Notes: a model not told the origin generated them from the sequence alone. Counted from the first letter of the stretch, positions 1 through 8,985 are shown. The stretch: DNA of 64,000 bases from Fuerstiella marisgermanici (GCF_001983935.1 NZ_CP017641.1:5613001-5677000); one strand, 5' to 3'. Numbers and translations: made by a program.

Positions 1-2
1 AG

Positions 3-3000
3 TCGCTGCTCAACGACCTCTCCAATGGACCTCGGTGGTTGCCTGAGTCTCGCGACGTCTATTGGAATAAAGTAAGGCTGTCCCTCGCGAAACGATTCCG
101 GAAAGAGACGACAACGACAATTCCGAAACCGACGAGACTCGGAGCCTTTGTCGGTCTACTAACCCTACTTGTTCCATTGGGACTGGTCGTCTTTCGGGAG
201 GCTTACCGGGCTGGGTGGACCATTGACCCCGGCGCCGAATTCAATCTTCCCTTCTGCACGGGCCTTGCTTTGAGCTGTGGTCCAATCCTGGCAGTTCTGT
301 TTTATGCACTAGGATTGTGGATCGCTCGAAGAGGCAGCGTTTCGCTCGCTGATTTCAATTTCTTATCTGGAGACTCGATCACCGAAGTTGATCGCGTCAC
401 GATTCAAACGCCAGAGCCCACTTCGATTGAGTTCGAAGAGTACTTCGAGGAGCTTCTCAAAGATTCACTCACCAAAGTCCCTGAACGCAAGCTCGTTATT
501 GTGATTGACAACCTTGATCGCGTCGACGCGAACGACGCACAGACGATTTGGGCCGCCCTTCAACCTTTCATTGGGATTCCTCATTCGGAATTATCCAGTG
601 CCCAACGGCAAGTCACGTTTATCATTCCTTACGACCGTTCGGGTCTCAAGAAACTCTGGAGCGCAAACGGCGATGATGAAGTGGTTGACTCTTTCATTGA
701 GAAGACGTTTGCGTTGAGGTTCTCTGTCCCACCGCCAGTGTTGTCGGACTGGCGAAAATTCGCATCCGACCAGTTGGCGACGGCATTTCCGGATCATTCT
801 GATGCTCAGCGAACTGAAGTGATTCGGGTTCTTGATAGCGTTCGCCAGAGCGCCAAAGTTGAATTCAGCCCACGGCAACTGAAAGTGGCCATAAATCAGG
901 TTGGAGTCATTCATCGGCAGTGGGGGGAGGAATACACGCTTCATGGCGCGATGGCCTATGTGTTGGCAACGCAGACTGGACCAATCGTCGATGGGCTGCT
1001 GGAGAACAAGTATCCTGCCGATCCGCTGCGTCGCGTTTTCGGTGAAGACTTGAAAGCCGATTTTGCGGGCCTTGCGTTTAACGTTACGGCGGATCACGGG
1101 TTGCAGTTGTTGCTGGCTCAATCCATTGAAGACGTGCTTTCATCCGGCAATGTTGAAGGCACGACGGAACTGGAAGCGAAGCACTCTGTCGGCTTCTGGA
1201 GTGTGGTCGAGGCAGTCGTGCTTCCGAAGCTGATGGAACAACCAATCACCACAGTACTGAACGTAATTGTCGTGGCCGAGTCGGCGGATTGGGTCCCACT
1301 AGAGGACCTAAACGAGAACCGCGAATCACTAAAAACCAATCTCCTGCAAGCAGTTGCGAAGTCCACGAGTCTGGAGGCCTTTGATCAAAACACGCCGATG
1401 GGACTGACTGCATGGCTACGATTGGGGCCGGATTGGAAGCGAGTGGAGACAATTTGGCGACTCCTGAAACAATCCGTAAAGAATGCCGGGCAGCGAAAGG
1501 ACGAACGGTCGTTCGATGCCGAACTCAAATCAATCGCGGCATTCCTAGAGCAGGCGGAGAAATTGAATTTGGATATTTCGCAACTCTCGCCTCTGTCGAT
1601 GCAAGTAGATGCTGAACGCTGGATAGATGTTTGTGAGATCCTGAACAATTTGACACGCCGACCATTCTTCAAGCTGCTGCGCCCACATCGTGACATTGGG
1701 GTGGATCAAATATCTGAAGTGATTCGTGAAGCAATTGATTCAGATACCCTTGGAGAAAAACATCGCGCCTGCCTGAACGTATCGTCCGAGATGGAAGATA
1801 CGTCGTGGACAGCAGTGTGTTCGTCCCTCAAAGCTCTGATTCGAAACACGTCTAAACAGCCCGCAGAAATTCGTGAGGGGATTGAGACGTTAAGGCTGCT
1901 ATCGACGCATCCGAATCCGATGACTCGCAGCGATGCTGACACCGTTCTTGAAGAAGTGACGAACAGCGGCGAAATCCTGCACTGGCTATCGTCATTCGGA
2001 AGAAACGCTGCTACAGCAGACTTCATTTTGGTTCAACTGTTGCGTTTCAATCGTGACGCCGATGTCGCAACCGACCTTGGCAACGGAGCTGCAGGAAAGA
2101 ACATTGCGACGCAAATGTTCAACGACAGTAGTGAAGAATCGGGATCGCGATTCGCGGGGAATGTTCAGCGGTGGCGCAGCTTTGATGTTCTTTTGGACGA
2201 GTGTGATGCCGCAGCCACACCGCTTCCATTGGTGTCGGCTGCGCTGACTCAGGCTTGTGCAGGTGAGCTTCGTGTGAGCGTTGTAACAGCATCGTCGATT
2301 GCCAAGCGGGCCGACGGACTCAGGAAGGCACTCGGCCAAGAGGCTTGGTTCGAAGTAATCGTCGCTCTGCAGTCTGCCGAAAACCTGTGCGGCAATCTGA
2401 TGAACCTTGGATATCAGTCGGAAAACGACGGGCTCTACGCCGACATTATCGACTCATCGACGGCAACCAGCGAATTCAAATTGTGGCTTGTTGCAGAATA
2501 TGAAGCATTCGATGAACCAATGTGGGACAGGGTGTTTTCGCAGTCAGAAGTTTCAAGACGTCTCTTTGTTCTCGCGGGAGAACGCTTATCGGACTGGAAG
2601 CTTGGGCCAGTTTTTGAAGATGCTATTGTGCGACTGGCCGGTGAAGTTGCCAAAGGTAATTCCTCGGGAACAGCCTACGTGCGAATCGCTCCTCTGAGTA
2701 AAATGGTAGCCTCACCAGATACTCGGTTTCAGTTGCAGAAACGCATCCTCGTTATCGCATGTCAGGAAAATGCTGATGACTGTCCTCCCCCAGAATTCTT
2801 TACGCTGTTTGGTGCGGAAATGGTTGAGAACGGCGTACTGGATTCGTACGAAAATGTTGTTGACGACCTCTATCTCCCGATCGTTCGGAACGGCGATGAC
2901 ACCGCTGTGAAATGGCTAAGACAGGCCGTCGAACGTCAGCCAGATATTCTGGCTCTGGAACGTCGAGGAGTCAGTAGCTTTGTTGAACGCATCAGAGAAA

Positions 3001-3098
3001 TGGGCGATAAATCTGAAGATATGCAAGCCATCTCATCGATCGTCGATCAGAAACTTCCGTCGGCCAACGGCGGCGTTGAAGAGTCGGATCCTTCCTGA
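3..3098 (+). CDS. KAP-family P-loop NTPase, 5' end outside window
   Basis: The reading frame is open to the left edge, so the N-terminus, including the Walker A loop, lies outside the window. The first possible start here is TTG at 39, but codons before it also read as protein. Two hydrophobic segments (about residues 34-52 and 71-97 from that TTG) precede a Walker B-like segment VIVIDNLDRVD at about 153-163. This order, membrane helices inserted between Walker A and Walker B, is characteristic of KAP NTPases such as PifA of plasmid F. The following stretch continues the ATPase core. The remaining roughly 700 residues are helical with no domain I recognise. KAP proteins are membrane-associated ATPases, some linked to phage exclusion. 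The vapBC-like pair and recombinase downstream fit an accessory island. Family call is fairly sure; function is inferred. Confidence 0.72.
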   Translation, partial: SLLNDLSNGPRWLPESRDVYWNKVRLSLAKRFRKETTTTIPKPTRLGAFVGLLTLLVPLGLVVFREAYRAGWTIDPGAEFNLPFCTGLALSCGPILAVLFYALGLWIARRGSVSLADFNFLSGDSITEVDRVTIQTPEPTSIEFEEYFEELLKDSLTKVPERKLVIVIDNLDRVDANDAQTIWAALQPFIGIPHSELSSAQRQVTFIIPYDRSGLKKLWSANGDDEVVDSFIEKTFALRFSVPPPVLSDWRKFASDQLATAFPDHSDAQRTEVIRVLDSVRQSAKVEFSPRQLKVAINQVGVIHRQWGEEYTLHGAMAYVLATQTGPIVDGLLENKYPADPLRRVFGEDLKADFAGLAFNVTADHGLQLLLAQSIEDVLSSGNVEGTTELEAKHSVGFWSVVEAVVLPKLMEQPITTVLNVIVVAESADWVPLEDLNENRESLKTNLLQAVAKSTSLEAFDQNTPMGLTAWLRLGPDWKRVETIWRLLKQSVKNAGQRKDERSFDAELKSIAAFLEQAEKLNLDISQLSPLSMQVDAERWIDVCEILNNLTRRPFFKLLRPHRDIGVDQISEVIREAIDSDTLGEKHRACLNVSSEMEDTSWTAVCSSLKALIRNTSKQPAEIREGIETLRLLSTHPNPMTRSDADTVLEEVTNSGEILHWLSSFGRNAATADFILVQLLRFNRDADVATDLGNGAAGKNIATQMFNDSSEESGSRFAGNVQRWRSFDVLLDECDAAATPLPLVSAALTQACAGELRVSVVTASSIAKRADGLRKALGQEAWFEVIVALQSAENLCGNLMNLGYQSENDGLYADIIDSSTATSEFKLWLVAEYEAFDEPMWDRVFSQSEVSRRLFVLAGERLSDWKLGPVFEDAIVRLAGEVAKGNSSGTAYVRIAPLSKMVASPDTRFQLQKRILVIACQENADDCPPPEFFTLFGAEMVENGVLDSYENVVDDLYLPIVRNGDDTAVKWLRQAVERQPDILALERRGVSSFVERIREMGDKSEDMQAISSIVDQKLPSANGGVEESDPS

Positions 3099-3602
3099 CA
3101 AAGAATATATCCACTGCCCATCTTTGATGCGTTTGCACTTTCCCCGGGGCACAAACGATTGAGGGCACTGGCTCGGGAGGAGTGCTTCTCACAGGCGAAT
3201 CTGGTGCTCCGTGTTTGAGAATGTGTGGTGTCGGGCAGCCACATTGAGAGCGAGTCAATACGGGGCTTGGGACGTCTGCACGAGCTGACGTTTTCGAGAT
3301 AACAGCGGTCGTCCTTGCTGACTGATTACGTTCAAGCCCAATGGAGAGCCACCGCATGAGCGGTGGCGGCTCACATTCTGAGGTGGCATTGACAATCTGT
3401 GCAGGCTGCTAAGGAATTTTTTTCGTTGGTTGGGATCGCGGCGCGTCAAGAGTTCGCGGCAAACGACGCAGATAAAAGAGGTTGTCTATCACGATCGGCG
3501 TGAGTAGGGCGATTTGTTTCTCTGCGTCGTGCAGAAAGTTGTTGACAGGATTGTTTGTTTCGTGGCATGCTCAAAGAAAGGCCGCAAACAGGGAGGTTCG
3601 TC
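3099..3602. other. Intergenic region with one perfect hairpin
   Basis: No convincing gene is seen in this 504-bp gap. It contains a perfect 8-bp stem with a 4-nt loop (GCCACCGC-ATGA-GCGGTGGC, 3348-3367). It lacks a T-tract, so it may be a weak terminator of the KAP gene or a protein-binding palindrome. The right end holds the probable promoter of the antitoxin gene. Confidence 0.5.
3542..3571 (+). promoter_or_regulatory. Probable sigma70-type promoter of the vapBC-like pair
   Basis: A perfect TTGACA (3542-3547) is followed after 18 bp by CATGCT (3566-3571), which is preceded by TGG as in an extended -10. It sits about 30 bp before the antitoxin start. The -35 box is exact and the -10 is weak. 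Autoregulation by the AbrB-like antitoxin is expected for such pairs but no operator was identified. Confidence 0.4.
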
Positions 3603-3875
3603 GTGCTGATGGAAACAACACCGCAAGATGCGTGTCACCATATTCGCGTGGATTCGTCGGGACGCATCCGGTTGCCCATTGAGCTGAAGGAGAAACTCGG
3701 CGTCTCAAACGGCGACTGCGTCGTCGTGGTCGAACACGAGGATGAGATCCGACTTGAAACGGCTGCTCAGGCATTAGCTCGGGCTCAGGAGTATTTTTCC
3801 AGCTTCGTTCCGGAAGGTGTCAGCCTTGTCGACGAGTTGCTGGAAGAACGACATGCCGAGGCCCACGATGAGTAA
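3603..3875 (+). CDS. AbrB/MazE/SpoVT-type antitoxin (VapB-like)
   Basis: A small protein of about 90 residues. Its N-terminal half reads HIRVDSSGRIRLPIELKEKL followed by a hydrophobic strand and acidic turn, the swapped-hairpin AbrB fold: a polar strand, the SGRIxLP turn, then a GD turn. The acidic C-terminal tail would bind and neutralise the toxin. The start is taken as GTG 3603, six bases after GGGAGG (3591-3596). ATG 3609 is the alternative. The frame runs further upstream to 3555, but that part lies in the promoter. The gene overlaps the PIN-domain gene by 8 bp (ATGAGTAA), the usual coupling of antitoxin and toxin. Family call is secure; the exact toxin-antitoxin subtype is inferred from the partner. 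Confidence 0.82.
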   Translation: MLMETTPQDACHHIRVDSSGRIRLPIELKEKLGVSNGDCVVVVEHEDEIRLETAAQALARAQEYFSSFVPEGVSLVDELLEERHAEAHDE

Positions 3876-4266
3876 CGCTGTCTTCGATGCGTCGGCGGTG
3901 CTGGCGGTTCTCAATCGGGAACGCGGCTATGAAACGGCGGCAAAGGATCTGTATCAGGCCACGATCTCCGCCGTGAACTACGGCGAAGTCCTCAAGAAGA
4001 GCGCGGAGCGTGGCGGCTCGATCGTGCATGTGCGTGCCATTCTTGCTCAGCAGCGACTGGATGTCGTTCCGTTTGATCTGGAACACGCTGTGAAGGCGGC
4101 TGAGATCTGGCACGAGTGCAAACCGTTCGGGCTTTCGTTCGCCGACAGAGCATGCGTGTCACTCGGCATGATGCTGGGACTGCCTGTTGTGACGGCGGAA
4201 GAAAACATGTCGAAGCCGGAACTGGACGTCAGCGTCGAGTTGATTCGAAGGCGAGCGACCGCTTAG
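3868..4266 (+). CDS. PIN-domain ribonuclease toxin (VapC-like)
   Basis: A protein of 132 residues from ATG 3868, which overlaps the antitoxin stop. It has the PIN-domain layout: VFDASAVLAVLNRE with the first catalytic Asp near residue 7, NYGEVLKK with the conserved Glu near 38, and SFADRACVSLG with the third acidic residue near 92. PIN toxins are Mg2+-dependent RNases that cut tRNA or rRNA until the paired antitoxin binds them. An in-frame ATG at 3853 is possible but would add residues before the first strand. The pair sits between a KAP NTPase and a tyrosine recombinase, as in accessory islands. Target RNA cannot be read from the sequence. Confidence 0.83.
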   Translation: MSNAVFDASAVLAVLNRERGYETAAKDLYQATISAVNYGEVLKKSAERGGSIVHVRAILAQQRLDVVPFDLEHAVKAAEIWHECKPFGLSFADRACVSLGMMLGLPVVTAEENMSKPELDVSVELIRRRATA

Positions 4267-4296
4267 CCGCGCTCGTTGCCTTTCCGCACAGGCACG

Positions 4297-4313
4297 GGGC
4301 GATTTCATCGCCC
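4297..4313 (+). terminator. Short perfect hairpin between vapC and the recombinase
   Basis: GGGCGAT-TTC-ATCGCCC gives a 7-bp perfect stem in the 68-bp gap after the toxin stop. It is followed by an A-rich stretch and then the AGGAG of the recombinase gene. It could attenuate read-through from the toxin-antitoxin operon. No T-tract is present, so the terminator reading is weak. Confidence 0.3.
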
Positions 4314-4334
4314 ACAATAAAGGAGTTATTGTCT

Positions 4335-5318
4335 ATGCAGAAAGGCCGTTCAGAAATCCTTACGCCATCGACCGCAGGCACAAAGCTCACCGAGCATGCC
4401 GTGCCAAAGATAATTGCGGCCCACGGTGAGGCCGGCCGTTGGTGCTGGGAAGAGTATTTCGGCGGACGCATCCGGAACGCCAACACTCGCAAAACGTATC
4501 TGCACGCCGTTCGAAACTTCCTGCATTGGTGCGATACCGAAGGCGTCCCTCTGCAGGAGATTTCACCGGGCATGGTCGGGAGATACTTCGATCTGCATCC
4601 GGGCAGCACGCCCACGAAGAAGCTGCACATGTCCGCGATTCGAGGACTGTTTGATGTGCTGGTGCAACGTCATGTGATGATTCTGAATCCGGCACTGTCC
4701 GTACGCACCGAACGCTATTCCGTGACCGAAGGAAAGACGCCGGAGATCACGGTCGAGCAGTCTCGTCAGCTATTGAAGTCCATCGAACTGCAATCCGCGA
4801 TCGATTTCCGAGACCGGGCCATCATCAGCATGCTGGTCTACACTGCGGCCCGAGTGGGAGCCGTCGCAAAACTCCGTCTGGGCGATCTGGTGGATGAAGG
4901 CAACCATCTGATGATTAAGTTCCGCGAAAAGGGCGGCAAGGACCGCAGCATCCCCGCCAGAATCAGCCTGAGGGAAGAGCTGGATGAATACTTGGTCATG
5001 CTGCCGATTAATGGCAGCAGCAAAGACGATCCCGTGTTTCGATCTGCCGTTGGCCGAACGGGGCTGCTTACCGAGTCGCCCATGTCCGCGATCGACATTT
5101 GTCGGATGGTCAAACGTCGACTTAAGGCTGCAGGTCTTCCACTTTCTGCCAGTCCGCACAGTTTCAGATCCTGCACTGCCACTGACCTTTTGGAACAAGG
5201 CATCAGTCTGGAGGATGTTCAATACTTGCTCGGCCACAGCGATTCGCGGGTGACAAGACTCTACGATCGCAGGCAGCGAAAGATCACGCGGAATATTGTG
5301 GAACGGATCAGCGTTTGA
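4335..5318 (+). CDS. Tyrosine recombinase/integrase (XerC/D-like)
   Basis: A phage-integrase family recombinase of 327 residues starting at ATG 4335, with AGGAG at 4321-4325. The N-terminal SAM-like DNA-binding domain (about residues 25-110) contains RNANTRKTYLHAVRNFLHW. The catalytic domain shows box I Arg in TAARVGAVAKLRLGDL, the beta-hairpin Lys in KGGKDRSIP, HxxR in SPHSFRSC, then LGHSDSRVTRLYDRR with the third-box His and the nucleophilic Tyr. All catalytic residues appear present, so the enzyme should be active. Length suits a Xer-type or simple integron/transposon recombinase rather than a long phage integrase. It follows vapBC and converges on the spherulin-4-like gene, their stops being 13 bp apart. 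Substrate site is unknown. Confidence 0.85.
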   Translation: MQKGRSEILTPSTAGTKLTEHAVPKIIAAHGEAGRWCWEEYFGGRIRNANTRKTYLHAVRNFLHWCDTEGVPLQEISPGMVGRYFDLHPGSTPTKKLHMSAIRGLFDVLVQRHVMILNPALSVRTERYSVTEGKTPEITVEQSRQLLKSIELQSAIDFRDRAIISMLVYTAARVGAVAKLRLGDLVDEGNHLMIKFREKGGKDRSIPARISLREELDEYLVMLPINGSSKDDPVFRSAVGRTGLLTESPMSAIDICRMVKRRLKAAGLPLSASPHSFRSCTATDLLEQGISLEDVQYLLGHSDSRVTRLYDRRQRKITRNIVERISV

Positions 5319-5331
5319 TGTTCAACACCGC

Positions 5332-7494
5332 CTACGGGCTGGAGACGAACTTCACCAGTTCGTCAATGACTTCCTGTTGTGGCATTCTCGTCCAGACATC
5401 ACCGTCGACAGCTTTGCTTTGGTCGGTCACGAAAAAGAAATCCACGTCGCATTTCCGCAGCGTCTCCAGGACGACGGGGATGTGATTGGCGTCCGTTGCG
5501 GAATGCAGTAGTGAACCAAAGCGGATTTCGTCGGATGCAGTTTTCAGTCGCGTGAAATCTGAGTTCTGCGTTGTCCGCTCATCAATGCAGACCCAGTTGA
5601 AGATTTCGTCGGATGCGAATTCCGGCGGGCACATAGTTCCGGGGTTGCCGATGATCACGGGATGTGAAACTTCGGCAGCCTGCAGAGCCTTGCGGATCGT
5701 ACCGCAAAGTCGTCGCAGCCCGTCTGTGTGCGAGGGTTCCGTTGGCACTTCGTCTACAAACACGCCGTTCATTCCCGGATAGGACGACAGCCAGCAGTCC
5801 AAATCGTCTTCGCGGGAGACCTCATGAGTATTCCCGGATTTGTCCGTGAGAACTCGCGGCTTGCCGTACCCATACGTGATGTAACCGACCCACGGCACCT
5901 GCCATTGCTGCAGTTCTTCGACGAGCGCTGCGTAGTCGTCGTTGGGTTCCGTTGTTGGCTGATGGGTTTCGGCGTCTCGTCGGACGGCCCCACTGTCGAC
6001 GTTGAGGACGGCGTAAACCTGGGCGTGGCCGCGGACGGCGACGACCAGATCCCGGAACTTCTGCCACTCGTCGGACTTCCGGCTTGGTGAATCGGGATAG
6101 AAATAGGCGGGCACAAGCAACACGGGTGCCGACACGGCCGTGATGCGAATGTCGTCGGGGTTGATGCCGGGATCGTCACCGGCTCCCTTCAGGACTACCA
6201 GAAGTTCGAAAAGTCCGGCAGCCGCATTCACCGTAACCCGCGTCTGATTGAAAGATCCCCGGACAACCTGTCCGCGTCCGGAGAGGGGCAGCTTCATCCA
6301 GAAGAACGGCGTTCCCTCAGGCACGCCGTCAATTTTCAGATTAAGGGCGGCCACGTCGTTGGTAAAGGCGGATTGTCTGGCGCGAATGATCAGATCATTC
6401 TCTTCGATCCGCACGGCCTGATCCGAAGTCGCATTCTGATACTGCTGAGTTTCCTGCGGAGCCAGCCCGCCAAGATTCTGGTTCAGCACCATCGTGAAGC
6501 GGGGTGTGTTCTCCTTCAGCATCTGGTCGCGCGTGATTCGCTGCGTTTCCAACACGATAGCGGCCAGCGTCGTGGGGGAAACAGCTTGAGGATCTGTTTC
6601 GATCCTGGCCGGTACTTCACCTGGAAGGAATTTGGCCACGATCAGGATGATGCCAACCGTGGCGACGAGCCCCGCCAGGCAGGCGCCCCACACTTTGGAA
6701 GCAGGCGTGCCGGTCTGCGACTGCGCTCGTGGCGAAGCTCCGTCGACGGCACCGCGCTGAGCCGCTGGTTCTGAGCATTGAGATTCCGCATGATCACAAT
6801 CGCCCGGGTGCCGAGTTTTCGGCAGACCACGGTCATGGCTTGTCCTATTGTGGCGTGGAGTGCTCTGGTCGTCTGCAGCGATCGCATCGTCCATGTGAGT
6901 CTGTGCGGAACTCGTCCGTATTGCGCCAGCGGAGCCGTTATTCGGGACCGTTTGCGGAGCCCCAGTTCTGAGATCAATCTGCTCGACAATCTTGAGCAGG
7001 TCCGGTTCAGTTGCCGGTACGGCTGAGGCATTGTTGGGAGCGCGGATATAGACCTTGATATTTTCCGGCGGCAGCACTTCACTGTTAAATCCGTTCTCGA
7101 CTCCATCGAAGAAGTCGCTGATACGACACCGTCCTTCCAGTGGATCAAATCCGCACAGGTAAAACAGGGCTTTGTTGCCCTTGTCCCAGTATCGACAGGC
7201 GGCCAGTGTATCGGCGAAATGATCGCTGGACTCGGCAATCTCCAAACGGTGAGCGACCAGCATGCGCGCAAATACGTTGAGCTTCTTTTGCGATGCCTTG
7301 TGCTTTGCTCCTTTGGCGAGCAGCGCACGGGTGTTCTTCTCGTGATTCGCGTCGGACGTCTGCTTCCTTCGGTAAGTGGCTTCCCGACCGTCCCAAAGAA
7401 TCTTCGACTTTTCGACATCCACTCCGAAGCTCTGGATCACAGCACCAGATGCATTGAATCCGACCGTGAGATACAGCGTAACTTCTGACGACAT
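5332..7494 (-). CDS. Membrane-anchored protein with C-terminal spherulin-4-like domain
   Basis: A 720-residue protein with three parts. The N-terminal 170 residues (opening MSSEVTLYLTVGFNASGA) match nothing I recognise. A polar, low-complexity linker follows. A single hydrophobic segment (VWGACLAGLVATVGIILIVA) lies at about 270-290. The C-terminal part resembles spherulation-specific family 4 proteins: LLVPAYFYPDSP at the start, AVLNVDSGA, WVGYITYGYGKPR, MNGVFVDEVPTEP and VIIGNPGT. This pattern suggests a TIM-barrel, glycosidase-like fold with an acidic pocket. The expected topology is an N-terminal domain in the cytoplasm and the spherulin-like domain outside. It runs opposite to the recombinase and is divergent from the VirD4 block. 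Enzyme activity is not established. Confidence 0.6.
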   Translation of the reverse strand: MSSEVTLYLTVGFNASGAVIQSFGVDVEKSKILWDGREATYRRKQTSDANHEKNTRALLAKGAKHKASQKKLNVFARMLVAHRLEIAESSDHFADTLAACRYWDKGNKALFYLCGFDPLEGRCRISDFFDGVENGFNSEVLPPENIKVYIRAPNNASAVPATEPDLLKIVEQIDLRTGAPQTVPNNGSAGAIRTSSAQTHMDDAIAADDQSTPRHNRTSHDRGLPKTRHPGDCDHAESQCSEPAAQRGAVDGASPRAQSQTGTPASKVWGACLAGLVATVGIILIVAKFLPGEVPARIETDPQAVSPTTLAAIVLETQRITRDQMLKENTPRFTMVLNQNLGGLAPQETQQYQNATSDQAVRIEENDLIIRARQSAFTNDVAALNLKIDGVPEGTPFFWMKLPLSGRGQVVRGSFNQTRVTVNAAAGLFELLVVLKGAGDDPGINPDDIRITAVSAPVLLVPAYFYPDSPSRKSDEWQKFRDLVVAVRGHAQVYAVLNVDSGAVRRDAETHQPTTEPNDDYAALVEELQQWQVPWVGYITYGYGKPRVLTDKSGNTHEVSREDDLDCWLSSYPGMNGVFVDEVPTEPSHTDGLRRLCGTIRKALQAAEVSHPVIIGNPGTMCPPEFASDEIFNWVCIDERTTQNSDFTRLKTASDEIRFGSLLHSATDANHIPVVLETLRKCDVDFFFVTDQSKAVDGDVWTRMPQQEVIDELVKFVSSP

Positions 7495-7943
7495 GGCCCG
7501 TGTCGCTTTCCGTTAATGACAATCGAATCGTTTATCTGCGTCCCTGAGACCACGAACGCGATTCGTTCATGCTGCAGCGTTGTAGTCCGTTTGTCCGTAG
7601 CGTGATGCACACCCCTGAGGGTTCCTTCGTGCTCTCATGTGGGGACAGTGTGCCCGGTTCTCGCCACTTCCGCAACGGCATGCCGCAAACTTTCGGCAAG
7701 GCGAGGTGAGCCAGGCCCGGCATGGGCAGTTGCGGGGTACTCATCACGGCGTTTTCCTCCGCCCGGCGGCTCCTGAGCGTCCTTAAGCGGCCCTTTGACG
7801 GTGGAAATGTGCATATTGTGCACATACTGCTCACCCCTTGTGCACATAAGTCGTTTCAATAAAACCACTTACGACGCCACCTGCCGTATTCTCCTCCTGC
7901 CCGGGCATGACGACCCGTCAACAACCATTCGCAGGAGAAGAGC
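7495..7943. promoter_or_regulatory. Divergent control region with phased TGTGCACA palindromes
   Basis: This 449-bp gap lies between two divergent genes and has no convincing ORF. TTGTGCACATA occurs exactly twice (7816-7826 and 7838-7848), 22 bp apart, close to two helical turns. A half-copy TGTGCA lies at 7808-7813. Overlapping the second copy is an inverted repeat with 10-bp arms, 9 of 10 matching: TAAGTCGTTT (7847-7856) and AAACCACTTA (7862-7871). The arrangement looks like tandem operators or short iterons for a dimeric DNA-binding protein. The two HTH proteins or the ParB-like protein of the same block are candidate ligands by inference. Confidence 0.5.
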
Positions 7944-8567
7944 ATGAAAATTGCACGTTTTGGCCCGACTGGGGCCCTGATCACGACGGTGGAAACGGAC
8001 CCGCAGGGCGTTCGGCTCAGGCTGTTCACCGTGCTTCCGGTCATCGCCAATCTGGCCATCCAGGTCCGGCTGCTCGGACGAGACCGCATCGAACTGGCGG
8101 ACCCTGCCAGTCGCTCGGAATTTCAACAGGAAGGTCGACCGTTCCCGGACGCCGAAGACGGCTGGATTCGTCGCGCCGTGGAACTTGTGCAACGGGTCCG
8201 GATGCCGAACACGCGGCTGGCATCGTACGAAGTTTGGCTGCCACAAAGGGTGCTCCGACAGACACGATATCTCGCCGTCTACGCCGGCTCGCGAGATGAC
8301 CGGTCCGAGGCGACATGGGAGCAGAGCGAAGACACGTTTGTACTGGAAGCGAAGAAGGCTGATCTCCGACTGGATGCCAATCAACGTCCGTCATTCTTCC
8401 TGCTGATGACGCGGGGCGACGCGACTCAGCGGCTTGAGTTACTGCAACAATCAGACCGCGTGCTGCAATCACAGGATGAAGCGACGGCTGATGCTCTGTT
8501 CGACATCTACTTCCTGCTTATTGGGGGCCGAGACTTTCCGCTGATGACCTGTGAACTGGAGGATTGA
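7944..8567 (+). CDS. Hypothetical protein, first gene of the VirD4 block
   Basis: A 207-residue soluble protein that I do not recognise. It starts at ATG 7944 after AGGAG. No signal peptide or transmembrane segment is visible. The sequence mixes beta-rich stretches (KIARFGPTGALITTVET, ASYEVWLPQRVLRQTRYLAV) with acidic and polar loops. It ends close to the next gene (8572), which has its own Shine-Dalgarno inside the end of this gene, so the two are probably co-transcribed and coupled. Being first after the TGTGCACA control region, it would be the most directly regulated gene of the block. Coding potential is supported by length, start context and tight spacing; function is unknown. Confidence 0.55.
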   Translation: MKIARFGPTGALITTVETDPQGVRLRLFTVLPVIANLAIQVRLLGRDRIELADPASRSEFQQEGRPFPDAEDGWIRRAVELVQRVRMPNTRLASYEVWLPQRVLRQTRYLAVYAGSRDDRSEATWEQSEDTFVLEAKKADLRLDANQRPSFFLLMTRGDATQRLELLQQSDRVLQSQDEATADALFDIYFLLIGGRDFPLMTCELED

Positions 8568-8571
8568 AATT

Positions 8572-8985
8572 ATGAATGACAACATCAAACAGCGTCTCCG
8601 AGGCCGTGTCAGAATTGCAAAGATGCGTCTGAGCCGTGCGCGGCGAACGCGAAACGGACTGGCAACAAGTCAACGCCGCGTGGCGGGCGAGTTTCCTGGT
8701 GGTGACATCGCCTGCAGTCGGTCACGGCAATCTGTGGGCTCCGCACTGGCAGCAGAAGAACTAGCCGATGAACTCCGCCGACTGATTCGTCGGTTCACGC
8801 GCAACGTCCGGTGGACCTGGCTGCTCGAGCGGCGATTGATTTTCGACGACCAGATCAAACGGCTGGCCGCGGAGATCGGCGTGCCCAATCAGTCGGCACG
8901 CCGGAAAGTCATGCAGGCTCGACGGTTTGTTGAAGCGAACCTGGCAGACAGCTTCCTCGATGACTGGTGCCGAACACCAGCATGA
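8572..8985 (+). CDS. Hypothetical small basic protein
   Basis: A protein of 137 residues from ATG 8572, with GGAGGA at 8558-8563 just inside the end of the preceding gene. It is strongly basic, with repeated Arg-rich helices (RLRGRVRIAKMRLSRARRTR near the N-terminus). The C-terminal part, RLAAEIGVPNQSARRKVMQA, resembles a helix-turn-helix. It may therefore bind nucleic acid, but I recognise no family. There is no membrane segment. The in-frame extension up to 8551 is rejected because the Shine-Dalgarno sits between it and ATG 8572. It lies 4 bp after the previous stop, so it belongs to the same transcript. Confidence 0.5.
   Translation: MNDNIKQRLRGRVRIAKMRLSRARRTRNGLATSQRRVAGEFPGGDIACSRSRQSVGSALAAEELADELRRLIRRFTRNVRWTWLLERRLIFDDQIKRLAAEIGVPNQSARRKVMQARRFVEANLADSFLDDWCRTPA

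Noticed and set aside
1302-1312. AGAGGACC near 1305 as the left copy of the 15.57-kb hairpin arm
   Set aside because: Only eight bases match and it lies inside the KAP coding sequence; chance is the simpler view.
4297-4313. Palindrome GGGCGAT-TTC-ATCGCCC as a CRISPR repeat
   Set aside because: Only a single copy is present, with no spacers or cas genes.
7532-7834. 100-codon minus-strand frame in the control region
   Set aside because: It has no ribosome-binding site, overlaps the operator repeats and has unlikely composition.
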